Positions 7,903-15,888 of a DNA stretch of 30,189 bases are shown here, one piece after another (position 1 is the first letter of the stretch; each line of letters starts with the position of its first letter). The stretch spans positions 1 to 30,189 of the forward strand of contig CAZKJS010000020.1 of assembly GCA_964553255.1 (NCBI GenBank), given 5' to 3'. The translations under genes were made by a program, and so were the position numbers. The notes beneath the pieces were generated by a model that saw nothing but the letters and a program-made list of their open reading frames with translations, did not search any database and was not told where the DNA came from. The DNA is from JAQUCI01 sp964553255. Lineage in GTDB: Bacteria > Bacillota_I > Bacilli_A > Erysipelotrichales > Erysipelotrichaceae.

Positions 7903-8682
7903 TTATAATCGATCGATAATATTAATATCGATACCATCTAATATTTCCATAACTTTTGTGATTCGCCAATCTTCATTCAATGTTATAGGGTTATGAGCAT
8001 CATAACCCAAGATAGCTTTACAGCCATGCTGGCTAGCTATTCGCCAAAATAGTGGATATGGATATGGATATTGATAGCTTCCATCAAGTAATTTCTTACC
8101 ATAACGCAACCCATTAAGATTGATCTCAAGCGGGATATCGGCAGCTTTTGCCTTTTGACAAATCAAATGCGCTGCCTTAGTACAAGCTTCACTCCAATAC
8201 GAGCGTCCAAGCATAAAGTAATCAGGATGCGCAATAATATCAACCACTTTCTCATCGATTGCCATCGTTATATGTTGGGTGTAGTACTTGAGATCTTCAT
8301 CATTATTATAGTTACCATAATCATGAAACAAGAAAAAGCGATAATGTTGACCCAATATCAAGATGTCTGTATTTTGTCTTAACCATTGATAATGTTCTTT
8401 TAATTCTGGGTAGTATTCTATCTCAAAACCACTTAGGATTTTGATCTTATCACTATATTTTTCTTTTAACATGTTGATACTGTCTAAATATGTTTGAACT
8501 TGGTTTAAATGCATTCGATCTTGGTGTTGTTCAGGATATTTGATCGATAAATAAAAGACATGATCAGTGAAAGCCAACTCATCAAATCCAGCTTCAATTG
8601 CACTAAGTACATACATTTCATCTTCTACATTTAACGCATGCATACAGCGATATGTGTGGGTGTGGTAGTTTGTTTTCATCAT
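7903..8682 (-). CDS. PHP-domain phosphoesterase, histidinol-phosphatase-like (HisK/HisJ type)
   Basis: About 259 residues from the chosen start. The PHP metal-binding motifs appear in order: NYHTHTYRC at the N-terminus (HxH), FTDH, GFEIEYYPE, GQHYRF, IIAHPDYF and, near the C-terminus, GYDAHNP. This set matches histidinol-phosphate phosphatases of the PHP superfamily, but no his genes are close, so the real substrate may be another phosphomonoester. I place the start at the ATG at 8682 (MMKTNYHTH), preceded by AAAAAGGA, rather than at an upstream in-frame ATG at 8730: the upstream residues match nothing, and the -10 box at 8699-8704 would lie inside them. Cardiolipin synthase follows 12 bases downstream. 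Confidence 0.85.
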   Translation of the reverse strand: MMKTNYHTHTYRCMHALNVEDEMYVLSAIEAGFDELAFTDHVFYLSIKYPEQHQDRMHLNQVQTYLDSINMLKEKYSDKIKILSGFEIEYYPELKEHYQWLRQNTDILILGQHYRFFLFHDYGNYNNDEDLKYYTQHITMAIDEKVVDIIAHPDYFMLGRSYWSEACTKAAHLICQKAKAADIPLEINLNGLRYGKKLLDGSYQYPYPYPLFWRIASQHGCKAILGYDAHNPITLNEDWRITKVMEILDGIDINIIDRL

Positions 8683-8698
8683 CAAGTTCCTTTTTGAT

Positions 8699-8707
8699 AT
8701 TATAGCA
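8699..8707 (-). promoter_or_regulatory. extended -10 promoter of the PHP/cls operon
   Basis: The minus strand reads TGC TATAAT, a consensus extended -10, 17 bases before the ATG at 8682. It lies back to back with the plus-strand promoter at 8724-8752. Confidence 0.6.
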
Positions 8708-8723
8708 TAATACCCTATATTAT

Positions 8724-8752
8724 TTGACACTAATAAAGCCTCGAAGTAGAAT
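8724..8752 (+). promoter_or_regulatory. consensus sigma-A promoter of the first Gfo/Idh/MocA gene
   Basis: TTGACA (8724-8729), a 17-base spacer and TAGAAT (8747-8752). Transcription should begin near 8759, which rules out the in-frame ATG at 8724 as the start and supports 8775. Confidence 0.8.
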
Positions 8753-8774
8753 GGAAATAAGGAGAAATAATGAA

Positions 8775-9752
8775 ATGAAATTTGCGATAATTGGCACTAA
8801 TTTTGTATCTGACACTATCATGGATGCCGCCAAAGAGATTGAAGATTTTGAACTAGCTGTTGTTTGTAGCAGAACCAAAGAAAACGCTGAGGCTTTTGCG
8901 AACAAATACGGCTGTACTACAGTCGTCACTAACTATGAGGACATAACCAAAGACATGGTAGATGCGGTATACATTGCAACACCTAATTCTATGCACTGCA
9001 AACAAAGCATTCACTTTCTAAACAAAAAGATTCACGTATTATGTGAAAAACCAATGGCAAGCAACATTGATGAAGTGAAGGCAATGTTTGAAGCAGCCGA
9101 TCAAAATAACGTATTCTTATTAGAAGCTATTGTTCCACTTTTTACCCCTAATTTCTTTGCTTTAAAGAAAGCTGCTGGCATGGTTGGTCAAGTTAGAAGA
9201 GCTGTATTCAGCTTTGGTAAATATTCCAGTCGCTATGACGCTTATCGCGCTGGCAATGTAATGAACGCTTTTAAAAACGAGCTTAGCAATGGTTCTTTAA
9301 TGGACTTAGGTGTTTATAGCTTATCAAACTGTATCGCTATTTTTGGCAAACCACTAAAGATAGCTGCTAGTGCCTACATGCTAGAAAGTGGTGTTGATGG
9401 CCTTGGCACCATGTTATTCACATACGCCGATAAAGAAGTCATCATCATGCATTCAAAGATCACTGATTCTCACTTTGAAAGTGAAATCCAAGGCGAAGAT
9501 GGTACTGTGATCGTTAAAGGTATTAGCTCACCACAGGCTGTAAAAGTCGTAAGTCGCAAGAATGAAGTCATTGAATTAACCGCTGAACAAAAAAAGACTA
9601 CCAAGTATTATGAATTAGTCGAATTTATCAAATGTGTTAAAAGCGGTATTTATCGATCAGAGTTAGTACCAAGACAATTAACGCTTGATGTTCATAGTGT
9701 AATGACTGAAGTACGCAAACAGATTAACTTAATCTATCCCGCCGATAAATAA
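8775..9752 (+). CDS. Gfo/Idh/MocA family NAD(P)-dependent oxidoreductase
   Basis: About 325 residues from the ATG at 8775 (MKFAIIGTNF). The N-terminal Rossmann strand and loop (FAIIGTNFVSD) is slightly degenerate from GxGxxG. The family motif CEKPMA, with the catalytic-site Lys, is present, as is ATPNSMHC, the nucleotide-edge strand. The C-terminal half is the alpha/beta domain (FSFGKYSSRYD, SNGSLMDLGVYSLSN) seen in dihydrodiol/glucose-fructose dehydrogenases. The substrate is unknown, probably a sugar or cyclitol. An AAGGAG site at 8759-8764 serves the start. A two-codon frame (ATG AAA TGA, 8770-8778) overlaps the start codon. Monocistronic, with a strong promoter and terminator. It has a paralogue at 17315-18298 sharing the YSSRYD block. 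Confidence 0.9.
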   Translation: MKFAIIGTNFVSDTIMDAAKEIEDFELAVVCSRTKENAEAFANKYGCTTVVTNYEDITKDMVDAVYIATPNSMHCKQSIHFLNKKIHVLCEKPMASNIDEVKAMFEAADQNNVFLLEAIVPLFTPNFFALKKAAGMVGQVRRAVFSFGKYSSRYDAYRAGNVMNAFKNELSNGSLMDLGVYSLSNCIAIFGKPLKIAASAYMLESGVDGLGTMLFTYADKEVIIMHSKITDSHFESEIQGEDGTVIVKGISSPQAVKVVSRKNEVIELTAEQKKTTKYYELVEFIKCVKSGIYRSELVPRQLTLDVHSVMTEVRKQINLIYPADK

Positions 9753-9772
9753 AGCACCCGCAAGGGTGCTTT
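9751..9772 (+). terminator. bidirectional terminator between converging genes
   Basis: Nine-base perfect stem AAAGCACCC/GGGTGCTTT with a GCAA (GNRA-type) tetraloop. TTATTC follows on the plus strand and TTATTTATC on the minus strand, so it can serve both the oxidoreductase gene and the GNAT gene. Confidence 0.85.
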
Positions 9773-9795
9773 TATTCAAGTGATATTGAATGCTA

Positions 9796-10245
9796 TCAGA
9801 GGTTTATCTTAAAGATACATTTCTTTACTTCGTTACGTTGATATAAATCGTGTTCACGAGGAACATCAACGGTATCTATATAGTTAACTGGCAGTGCTGT
9901 GATCGTTTTGTATGAGGCGATGTTTTCAGGACTACAGGTGATTATCAGTTCTTTAACTCCCTCATCTTTCGCTAACGCTAAAAGTAAACGACACGCCTTA
10001 GTCGCATATCGATGACCACGATAAGGGAAATAGATAGAGTATCCAATATTACCTAGGTAATAAAGATACCAGCCACTACCAAAGCGGATATCACATTGAC
10101 CAATGATATCATTGGTTTGACTTAATACAATATCAAAAAGATACGTTTTATCAATACCGTATTTACGTTCTTGACCAAATCTTTTATATAATACTAGTTT
10201 GATCTGATCATCGTTATACTGTTTCATTGGTTTTTGATCAAACAT
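9796..10245 (-). CDS. GNAT family N-acetyltransferase
   Basis: A 149-residue protein of typical single-domain GNAT length. The acetyl-CoA pyrophosphate loop is seen as PYRGHRYATKACRLLL (motif A, R/QxxGxG/A), preceded by the beta4 strand NIGYSIYF and followed by LIITCSPENIASYKTI (motif B, with the Asn and Tyr typical of RimJ/RimL-like members). The acceptor is unknown. It follows the glutaredoxin-like gene on the same strand after 40 bases; the two may be co-transcribed. A GGTGAG site lies before the ATG. Confidence 0.85.
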   Translation of the reverse strand: MFDQKPMKQYNDDQIKLVLYKRFGQERKYGIDKTYLFDIVLSQTNDIIGQCDIRFGSGWYLYYLGNIGYSIYFPYRGHRYATKACRLLLALAKDEGVKELIITCSPENIASYKTITALPVNYIDTVDVPREHDLYQRNEVKKCIFKINL

Positions 10246-10285
10246 TATCTCACCAAATTTATTATAACACTACCCTTATCTAAAA

Positions 10286-10546
10286 CTAAGAACTTAATAC
10301 CTTATCTAACACATTTCTAACATCATTAAGATCTACCGCTCCTTCAGCTAACTTAACTTCATTAAAGAAAAAGGATGGTACATAATAATAATCGTAACTA
10401 TTAGCTAAGTCTTTTTCAATCGCTTCATCGATAAATTTTATCTTGATATCTTTGTATTTTTCTTCTTGTTGTAACTCTTCTAAATAAACTAATGCCTTAC
10501 GACAATATGGACAGTTCTTCAAAATAAATACTTGTAATTCGCTCAT
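10286..10546 (-). CDS. glutaredoxin/thioredoxin-like protein with CPYC active site
   Basis: An 86-residue protein with one thioredoxin fold. The active site is CPYC (residues 12-15) after the first strand LQVFILKN; the cis-Pro loop is YYVPSFF and the last strand carries EGAVDLNDV. The CPYC pair is the classic dithiol glutaredoxin motif, and the length fits. Likely role: thiol-disulfide exchange or a redox relay in the cytosol. The start has a good AAAGGAGA site. First gene of a possible two-gene unit with the GNAT gene. Confidence 0.88.
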   Translation of the reverse strand: MSELQVFILKNCPYCRKALVYLEELQQEEKYKDIKIKFIDEAIEKDLANSYDYYYVPSFFFNEVKLAEGAVDLNDVRNVLDKVLSS

Positions 10547-10642
10547 GTTATTCTCCTTTATTTTATTATAACAATACCATCATTTTATTACACATAATTT
10601 ACTCTATGATATTATCTTCTATCATCTTTAAAGCACATTAAT

Positions 10643-10671
10643 TTGAACCATTTATGATATGATAGTGTTAT
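10643..10671 (+). promoter_or_regulatory. promoter candidate for the lplA-lpd-gcv cluster
   Basis: TTGAAC (10643-10648), 17 bases, TGTTAT (10666-10671). An overlapping extended -10 (TGA TATGAT, ending 10663) is an alternative. The lplA ATG follows at 10688. No glycine riboswitch motif can be seen between 10557 and 10687. Confidence 0.45.
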
Positions 10672-10687
10672 AGAACGGAGTGCATAA

Positions 10688-11680
10688 ATGCTTAAACATG
10701 CCTATCTTATCACAAGTGATAATATTAATCCTTACTATAATCTAGCTTTAGAAGAAAGTCTTTTTTTACAACATCAACCAACAACGATCATGTTTTACTT
10801 ATGGCAAAATCATCATACGGTGGTTATTGGTAAAAACCAAAACGCTTATAAAGAATGCAATCTTCAACAAATGGAATCTGATCATTGTTATCTTGCTAGA
10901 AGAAGTACAGGTGGTGGTGCTGTTTATCATGATCTTGGTAATCTGAATTTTACCTTTATCGTTGATGCTGAAGACTATGATGTTAAAAGACAATCAAATG
11001 TCATCATCAATGCACTAGCAACGTTTAATATAACCGCTAACTTAAGTGGCCGTAATGATATCGAAGTAAACAACAAGAAAATATCTGGTAACGCCTTTTT
11101 AGCAACTGAAAACAAGAAAATGCAACACGGTACCTTACTGGTCAATATTGATAAAGCTTCGCTTGGCAAATATCTAAAAGTCTCTGCGACTAAGATCAAA
11201 GCTAAAGGTGTTGCATCTGTTGAAGGCCGTGTTGAAAACATCGCGTTTTTTAATCCTGCAGTAACGATCGCTTCATTAAAAAAGGTTTTGATAACGGCTT
11301 TTGAAAAAGAATATCAATTAGAGCTTAACCCTTATTTTTCAAAACTTCCCTTAAATGATCTTCTTGAAAAATATCACTCATATAATTACCTATATAATCG
11401 CTTACCTGATTATGCCTTAGTCATCAATGAACGCTTAAGCTTTGGTGAGGTAGAAGTGTATGCGAGTATCGTAAATAATTACATTATGGATATAACCATT
11501 TTCACTGATGCTTTACCCTTATCATTTATTGATCGCTTGAAAACTAACTTAGTCATGACTTATCTTGATCCAATCGCTTTTAAACAACGACTTACCCAGT
11601 TTGTCTTTGAAGATCAACCTTATTTAGATGATGTATTGTATCTGTTGAATAAGATTAAGGAGGAAAATGATGGAATTTGA
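10688..11680 (+). CDS. lplA: lipoate-protein ligase A
   Basis: A 330-residue enzyme that activates lipoate with ATP and attaches it to lysines of lipoyl domains, here most likely GcvH encoded downstream. The lipoate-binding motif RRSTGGGAVYHDLGNLNFTF lies near residues 73-92, followed by GRNDIEVNNKKISGNAF, the catalytic-Lys region, and GTLLVN. The C-terminal accessory domain (about 250-330) is present, so it looks like a complete scavenging-type ligase. The start has CGGAG six bases upstream. It overlaps the next gene (dihydrolipoyl dehydrogenase) by about 11 bases, which argues for translational coupling and a dedicated role in charging the glycine cleavage system. Confidence 0.95.
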   Translation: MLKHAYLITSDNINPYYNLALEESLFLQHQPTTIMFYLWQNHHTVVIGKNQNAYKECNLQQMESDHCYLARRSTGGGAVYHDLGNLNFTFIVDAEDYDVKRQSNVIINALATFNITANLSGRNDIEVNNKKISGNAFLATENKKMQHGTLLVNIDKASLGKYLKVSATKIKAKGVASVEGRVENIAFFNPAVTIASLKKVLITAFEKEYQLELNPYFSKLPLNDLLEKYHSYNYLYNRLPDYALVINERLSFGEVEVYASIVNNYIMDITIFTDALPLSFIDRLKTNLVMTYLDPIAFKQRLTQFVFEDQPYLDDVLYLLNKIKEENDGI

Positions 11681-13055
11681 TATCATCATAATTGGTGGTG
11701 GTCCTGCTGGTTATACCGCCGCTATCGCTGCTGCTAAGAAGAATATGAAGGTTGCTTTAGTTGAAAAAGATAGCTTAGGTGGAACCTGTTTAAATCGTGG
11801 CTGTATCCCAACAAAAGCAATCTTACATACCGCTAAGCTTTATTGGCAACTCAAACATCACCAACAAAAAGGAATCAACTATCAAGACCTTAGTTATGAT
11901 AGCCAACAAGCTTACATTAATAAAGATGAGATTGTTTCTCGCTTATTAAAAGGGATCAAGCAATTACTTGATGCAAATAAGATCACTATCTATCATGATG
12001 AAGCCACATTGGCTAGTGAGCATGAAATATTATTGATTAACAATGATCAGCTACTCAAAGGTGAATATATCATCATCGCAACTGGCACTAACATTGTTAG
12101 ACTGCCCTTTATCAATGAAAAGCTTAAACACATATACACAAGTGATGACTTATTAAAAACACCTATTAAAGAGAAACAAGTAACTATCATTGGTGGTGGT
12201 GTTATTGGGTGTGAGCTTGCCACATATTTATATCAAACTGATCATGATGTTAGTATCATCGAATTAACACCTTCATTATTACCCGGTGTTGATCGAGAAC
12301 TATCACAAAGCTTACAAATGAACTTACGAAAAAATGGAGTCAACATCATAACCAATGCTCGTGTTAGCTCTTGCGCTAATAATGATGATGCTTTAGTGAT
12401 CACTTATCAAAAAGACGAGCAAACCCTTATTCATCATACAGAAGCCATTATTTGCGCTGTTGGAAGAAATGCCAACATCGCAAATCTCAATCTTGAAAAA
12501 CTAAATATTGTGACTGATCGGAACTTTATTAAGGTTGATCAAAACTATCAAACCAATATCAAAAGTATTTATGCGATTGGTGATGTCAATGGTAAACAGC
12601 AACTCGCTCATGTCGCAGCTGCTCAAGCACTGGATTGTATTGCTTATATCACAAATGAACCACAACGCTTTAGCGATAAGACAATACCCTATGGCATTTA
12701 CACTAATCCTGAAATTGCCTCTGTTGGAATAAGCGAAGAACAACTAAAGCTAAAACAACAACCCTATCAAAGCAGTAAATTTATCATGACTAATAATGGT
12801 CGTCATTTAATCGCTTGTGATGATAGGAGCTTTGTGAAAGTTGTCTTTGTTGATGATGTTATCGTTGGTGCTCAACTGTTTATGGAAAACGCTACGGAAT
12901 ACGCGGCTTTTCTTGCAACCGCTATTGATAATAAGCTTACCTACCAACAATTGAGCGCTTCTATCTATCCTCATCCCACGATTAGTGAAGGCTTAAAAGA
13001 AGCAATAGAAAACATTCATGGTGAAGCCATTCATATTGCTCCGATAAAGCGTTGA
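11670..13055 (+). CDS. lpdA: dihydrolipoyl dehydrogenase (glycine cleavage L-protein)
   Basis: A FAD/NAD flavoprotein disulfide reductase of about 461 residues. The FAD-binding motif IIIGGGPAGYTAA is at the N-terminus, the redox pair is GGTCLNRGCIPTKA (C40 and C45 from this start), the NAD-binding motif VTIIGGGVIGCELA is near 170, the second FAD motif IYAIGDVNG near 310, and the C-terminal active-site element YPHPTISEGLKEA carries the catalytic His and Glu. Two adjacent ATGs exist (11667, 11670); AAGGAGG at 11657-11663 is better spaced for the second. With gcvT, H, PA and PB downstream and no PDH or OGDH subunits here, it is probably the L-protein reoxidising dihydrolipoyl-GcvH. Confidence 0.95.
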   Translation: MEFDIIIIGGGPAGYTAAIAAAKKNMKVALVEKDSLGGTCLNRGCIPTKAILHTAKLYWQLKHHQQKGINYQDLSYDSQQAYINKDEIVSRLLKGIKQLLDANKITIYHDEATLASEHEILLINNDQLLKGEYIIIATGTNIVRLPFINEKLKHIYTSDDLLKTPIKEKQVTIIGGGVIGCELATYLYQTDHDVSIIELTPSLLPGVDRELSQSLQMNLRKNGVNIITNARVSSCANNDDALVITYQKDEQTLIHHTEAIICAVGRNANIANLNLEKLNIVTDRNFIKVDQNYQTNIKSIYAIGDVNGKQQLAHVAAAQALDCIAYITNEPQRFSDKTIPYGIYTNPEIASVGISEEQLKLKQQPYQSSKFIMTNNGRHLIACDDRSFVKVVFVDDVIVGAQLFMENATEYAAFLATAIDNKLTYQQLSASIYPHPTISEGLKEAIENIHGEAIHIAPIKR

Positions 13056-13121
13056 ACTATCATTGATAATTACCTATAATTTATATAAAGACATGACTTA
13101 CATATCATCAAAGGAGTCTAT

Positions 13122-14210
13122 ATGGAAAAACAAACCCCACTTTATCAAAAGCATCTTGAAGCTAATGGCAAGATCGTACCCTTCGCTGGTTTTCTTTTAC
13201 CAGTACAATATGAAAAAGGTATAATCTATGAACATAATCTTGTACGTAATCAAGCTGGATTATTTGATGTTTCGCATATGGGTGAATTTAAGCTTAGTGG
13301 CCCCAATGCTTTAGCCACCCTCAACTATATCCTCACTAATGATTATAGTGATATGCTAGTAAATCAAGTTCGCTATGGCATCTTATGTTATGAAAACGGC
13401 AATGTCGTTGATGATCTATTAGTATATAAAAAAGCAAATGAAGACTATCTTATCGTTGTTAACGCCTCTAATATCGACAAGGATTTCATGTGGATAAATG
13501 AACACTTACTACCTGACACTTCACTTACCAATATTAGTGATCAAGTCGCACAAGTTGCGATTCAAGGTCCTAAAGCACAAGTTATCATAGCCAAATTAAC
13601 CAATGAAATACCACATAAGAACTACACTTTTATTGACAATGTCAAACTTAACGATATTAACTGTCTTTTATCAAGAACTGGTTATACTGGCGAGGATGGC
13701 TTTGAAATATATTGTGATCCTAAATATGTTAATCAATTGTGGGATCTTTTATTAAAAGTTGGTGCTGATGAAGGTTTACAGCCCTGTGGCTTAGGTGCTC
13801 GTGATACATTAAGACTTGAGGCAGGAATGCCGCTTTATGGTCATGAATTAAGTGATACGATAAATCCTATTGAAAGTAATCTAGGTTACTTTGTTAAGAT
13901 GCATAAAGACTTCATAGGAAAAGCGGCTTTATCCCAAGCACCCTTACGAAAAAGAGTGGGGTTTGAATTGATTGAAAGAGGTATTGCCCGTGAGAAGGCT
14001 TTAATCTATCTTGATGATAAACTAGTTGGCTATACCACAAGTGGTACCTATAGTCCAACATTAAACAAAGCTATCGCTATGGCCTTGCTTGATGATAAGA
14101 TGATCTTTACTGACGTTGATTATCAGATAAATGTTCGTAATAAAATGATAAAGGCAAGGTTAACGCCACTGCCGTTTTATAAAAGAAAAAAGAAAGAGGA
14201 ACAAAAATGA
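13122..14210 (+). CDS. gcvT: aminomethyltransferase (glycine cleavage T-protein)
   Basis: A 362-residue protein, normal for GcvT. It moves the methylene carbon from aminomethyl-lipoyl-GcvH to tetrahydrofolate and frees ammonia. Recognisable blocks: TPLYQKHLEANGKIVPFAGF at the N-terminus, LFDVSHMGEFKLSG with the folate-site Asp, RTGYTGEDGFEIY, GLGARDTLRLEAGMPLYGHE and the C-terminal beta-barrel (VGFELIERGIAREK). AAAGGAG precedes the ATG. The 66-base gap after lpdA holds AT-rich, -10-like sequences but no clear terminator, so it probably remains in the lplA-lpdA transcript or has an internal promoter. It overlaps gcvH by four bases (ATGA). Confidence 0.96.
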   Translation: MEKQTPLYQKHLEANGKIVPFAGFLLPVQYEKGIIYEHNLVRNQAGLFDVSHMGEFKLSGPNALATLNYILTNDYSDMLVNQVRYGILCYENGNVVDDLLVYKKANEDYLIVVNASNIDKDFMWINEHLLPDTSLTNISDQVAQVAIQGPKAQVIIAKLTNEIPHKNYTFIDNVKLNDINCLLSRTGYTGEDGFEIYCDPKYVNQLWDLLLKVGADEGLQPCGLGARDTLRLEAGMPLYGHELSDTINPIESNLGYFVKMHKDFIGKAALSQAPLRKRVGFELIERGIAREKALIYLDDKLVGYTTSGTYSPTLNKAIAMALLDDKMIFTDVDYQINVRNKMIKARLTPLPFYKRKKKEEQK

Positions 14211-14584
14211 AGATTAATGATGAACTTTTTTACACTAAGACCCATGAATGGGTAAAATGGCTTGATGATAATACTGCCGTAATTGGTATTAGTGATCATG
14301 CTCAGCATGCATTAGGCGATATCGTCTTTATCAACTTACCACAAGTTGGGCAAAGTTTAACTGTTAGTGAACCTTTTGGTGATGTTGAATCCGTTAAAGC
14401 TGTGTCTGATGTATATTCACCAGTTACTGGTGTTGTAAGTAAGATCAACGAGAGTTTACTTGATTCACCAGAAGCTGTTAATGAAGATGCTTATCAAAGT
14501 TGGTTTATCGAAGTAACAAACATAACTGACAAAACAGAGCTCTTAAACAGCGAACAGTACAAACTATCGATCGTTGAGGAATGA
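14207..14584 (+). CDS. gcvH: glycine cleavage system H protein (lipoyl carrier)
   Basis: A 125-residue protein that carries the aminomethyl group on a swinging lipoyl-lysine between P, T and L proteins. The lipoylation motif GDVESVKAVSDVYSPVTG is present, with Lys64 the modified residue; upstream THEWVKW and GISDHAQHALGDIVFINLP are canonical. The family is usually 120-130 residues, so the protein is complete. The ATG overlaps the gcvT stop as ATGA, and gcvPA begins right after its own stop, so the genes are tightly coupled. The lplA gene in the same cluster is the obvious modifying enzyme. Confidence 0.97.
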   Translation: MKINDELFYTKTHEWVKWLDDNTAVIGISDHAQHALGDIVFINLPQVGQSLTVSEPFGDVESVKAVSDVYSPVTGVVSKINESLLDSPEAVNEDAYQSWFIEVTNITDKTELLNSEQYKLSIVEE

Positions 14585-14586
14585 TC

Positions 14587-15888
14587 ATGACACACTATGT
14601 GGTTAATACCAAAAAACAACAACAAGCAATGCTTGAAGCAATTGGCCATGACTCTTTTGATTCATTATTTAAAGCTGCTGGTGTTTCATCTTGTCTTGAT
14701 CAACCACTAGCATTAAACACAGGTATCAGTGAGTTTGAAGCCTTTGATCAACTTAAAGCATTAGCTGATCAAAACATCATCTTTAAACACATTTATCGTG
14801 GTGCTGGTAGCTACCATCACTTTATTCCAAGTGTTGTTAAACACCTAGCAAGTCGCGAAGAATTTGTGACGGCTTATACCCCATATCAAGCTGAGATAAG
14901 TCAAGGCATCTTACAAGCTATCTTTGAATATCAAACGATGATCTGTGAACTTACCAAGATGGATGTTAGTAACGCTTCAGTATATGATGGAGCAAGTGCA
15001 GCCGCTGAGGCGATCAACATGTGTGTTGATAAAGCTAACGCAAAGGTAATGTTTAGTGCAGCGATCAATCCTGAGATAAAAAATACGATCAAGACTTACT
15101 ATCAGTTTTCAGATATTGAACTAATTGAAATGCCTCTTTTTGATGGTATTACTGATCTAGCTAAAACAAGTAACTCATCAGATGTAGCTTGTATTGTTGT
15201 TCAATACCCTAATTATTATGGGCTGATCGAAGATATCAAAGCGATCAAAGAACACTTTATGCAAGCCAAACTCATCGTTATCGCAAATCCCATCAGTTTA
15301 GGCTTAATTGAAGCTCCTGGAGCATTAAAAGCTGATATTGTCGTTGGTGAAGGTCAGCCTTTAGGTATCCCCCTTTCTTTTGGTGGTCCCTACCTTGGGT
15401 TTATGGCCACTAAAAAAGAGTTAGTTAGACGCTTACCTGGCCGAATAGTAGGAGAAACGGTTGACGTAAATCAAAACCGCGCTTTTACTCTTACCCTACA
15501 AGCGCGTGAGCAACATATAAGACGTGAAAAAGCTAGTTCTAGTATTTGTACTAATCAAGCTTTGTGTGCTCTGACCAGTGCCATTTATCTTAGCGCTGTT
15601 GGTCCGGTTGGTCTTTATGAGATTGCTGATGCATGTTATCAAAATGCGCACTACCTATATGATGAATTAGTCAAGATTGGTTTTAAACCCATATACGATC
15701 AACCCTTCTTTCACGAGTTTGTCTTAGAAACCAAAGGTGATCAAGAAAAACTATTAGCTCATTTACAACAAAACAGTATCCTAGGTGGTTATCCTTTAGA
15801 TCAAAAACACTTACTATGGTGCGCAACCGAAGTAAATGATAAGGATCAAATAGATAACTTGATCAAATGTATCAAGGAGGTGTGCTAA
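14587..15888 (+). CDS. gcvPA: glycine dehydrogenase (decarboxylating) subunit 1
   Basis: About 433 residues; the N-terminal half of the P-protein, which decarboxylates glycine with PLP and passes aminomethyl to GcvH. Motifs: YRGAGSYHHFIPS, FVTAYTPYQAEISQGILQ, YDGASAAAEA, GEGQPLGIPLSFGGPYLGF and REQHIRREKASSSICTNQAL, all typical of subunit 1. The active-site Lys is on the partner GcvPB. Two in-frame ATGs lie at 14581 and 14587; GAGG at 14576-14579 leaves only a base or so for the first but seven for the second, so I choose 14587. The stop TAA overlaps the gcvPB ATG by one base. Confidence 0.95.
   Translation: MTHYVVNTKKQQQAMLEAIGHDSFDSLFKAAGVSSCLDQPLALNTGISEFEAFDQLKALADQNIIFKHIYRGAGSYHHFIPSVVKHLASREEFVTAYTPYQAEISQGILQAIFEYQTMICELTKMDVSNASVYDGASAAAEAINMCVDKANAKVMFSAAINPEIKNTIKTYYQFSDIELIEMPLFDGITDLAKTSNSSDVACIVVQYPNYYGLIEDIKAIKEHFMQAKLIVIANPISLGLIEAPGALKADIVVGEGQPLGIPLSFGGPYLGFMATKKELVRRLPGRIVGETVDVNQNRAFTLTLQAREQHIRREKASSSICTNQALCALTSAIYLSAVGPVGLYEIADACYQNAHYLYDELVKIGFKPIYDQPFFHEFVLETKGDQEKLLAHLQQNSILGGYPLDQKHLLWCATEVNDKDQIDNLIKCIKEVC

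Noticed and set aside
8683..8774. Longer N-termini for the PHP gene (from 8730) and the oxidoreductase (from 8724)
   Set aside because: The back-to-back promoters lie inside both extensions, which also lack ribosome binding sites and family similarity.
13056..13121. Glycine riboswitch before gcvT
   Set aside because: The gap is only 66 bases, too short for even one full aptamer plus platform, and conserved segments are not seen.
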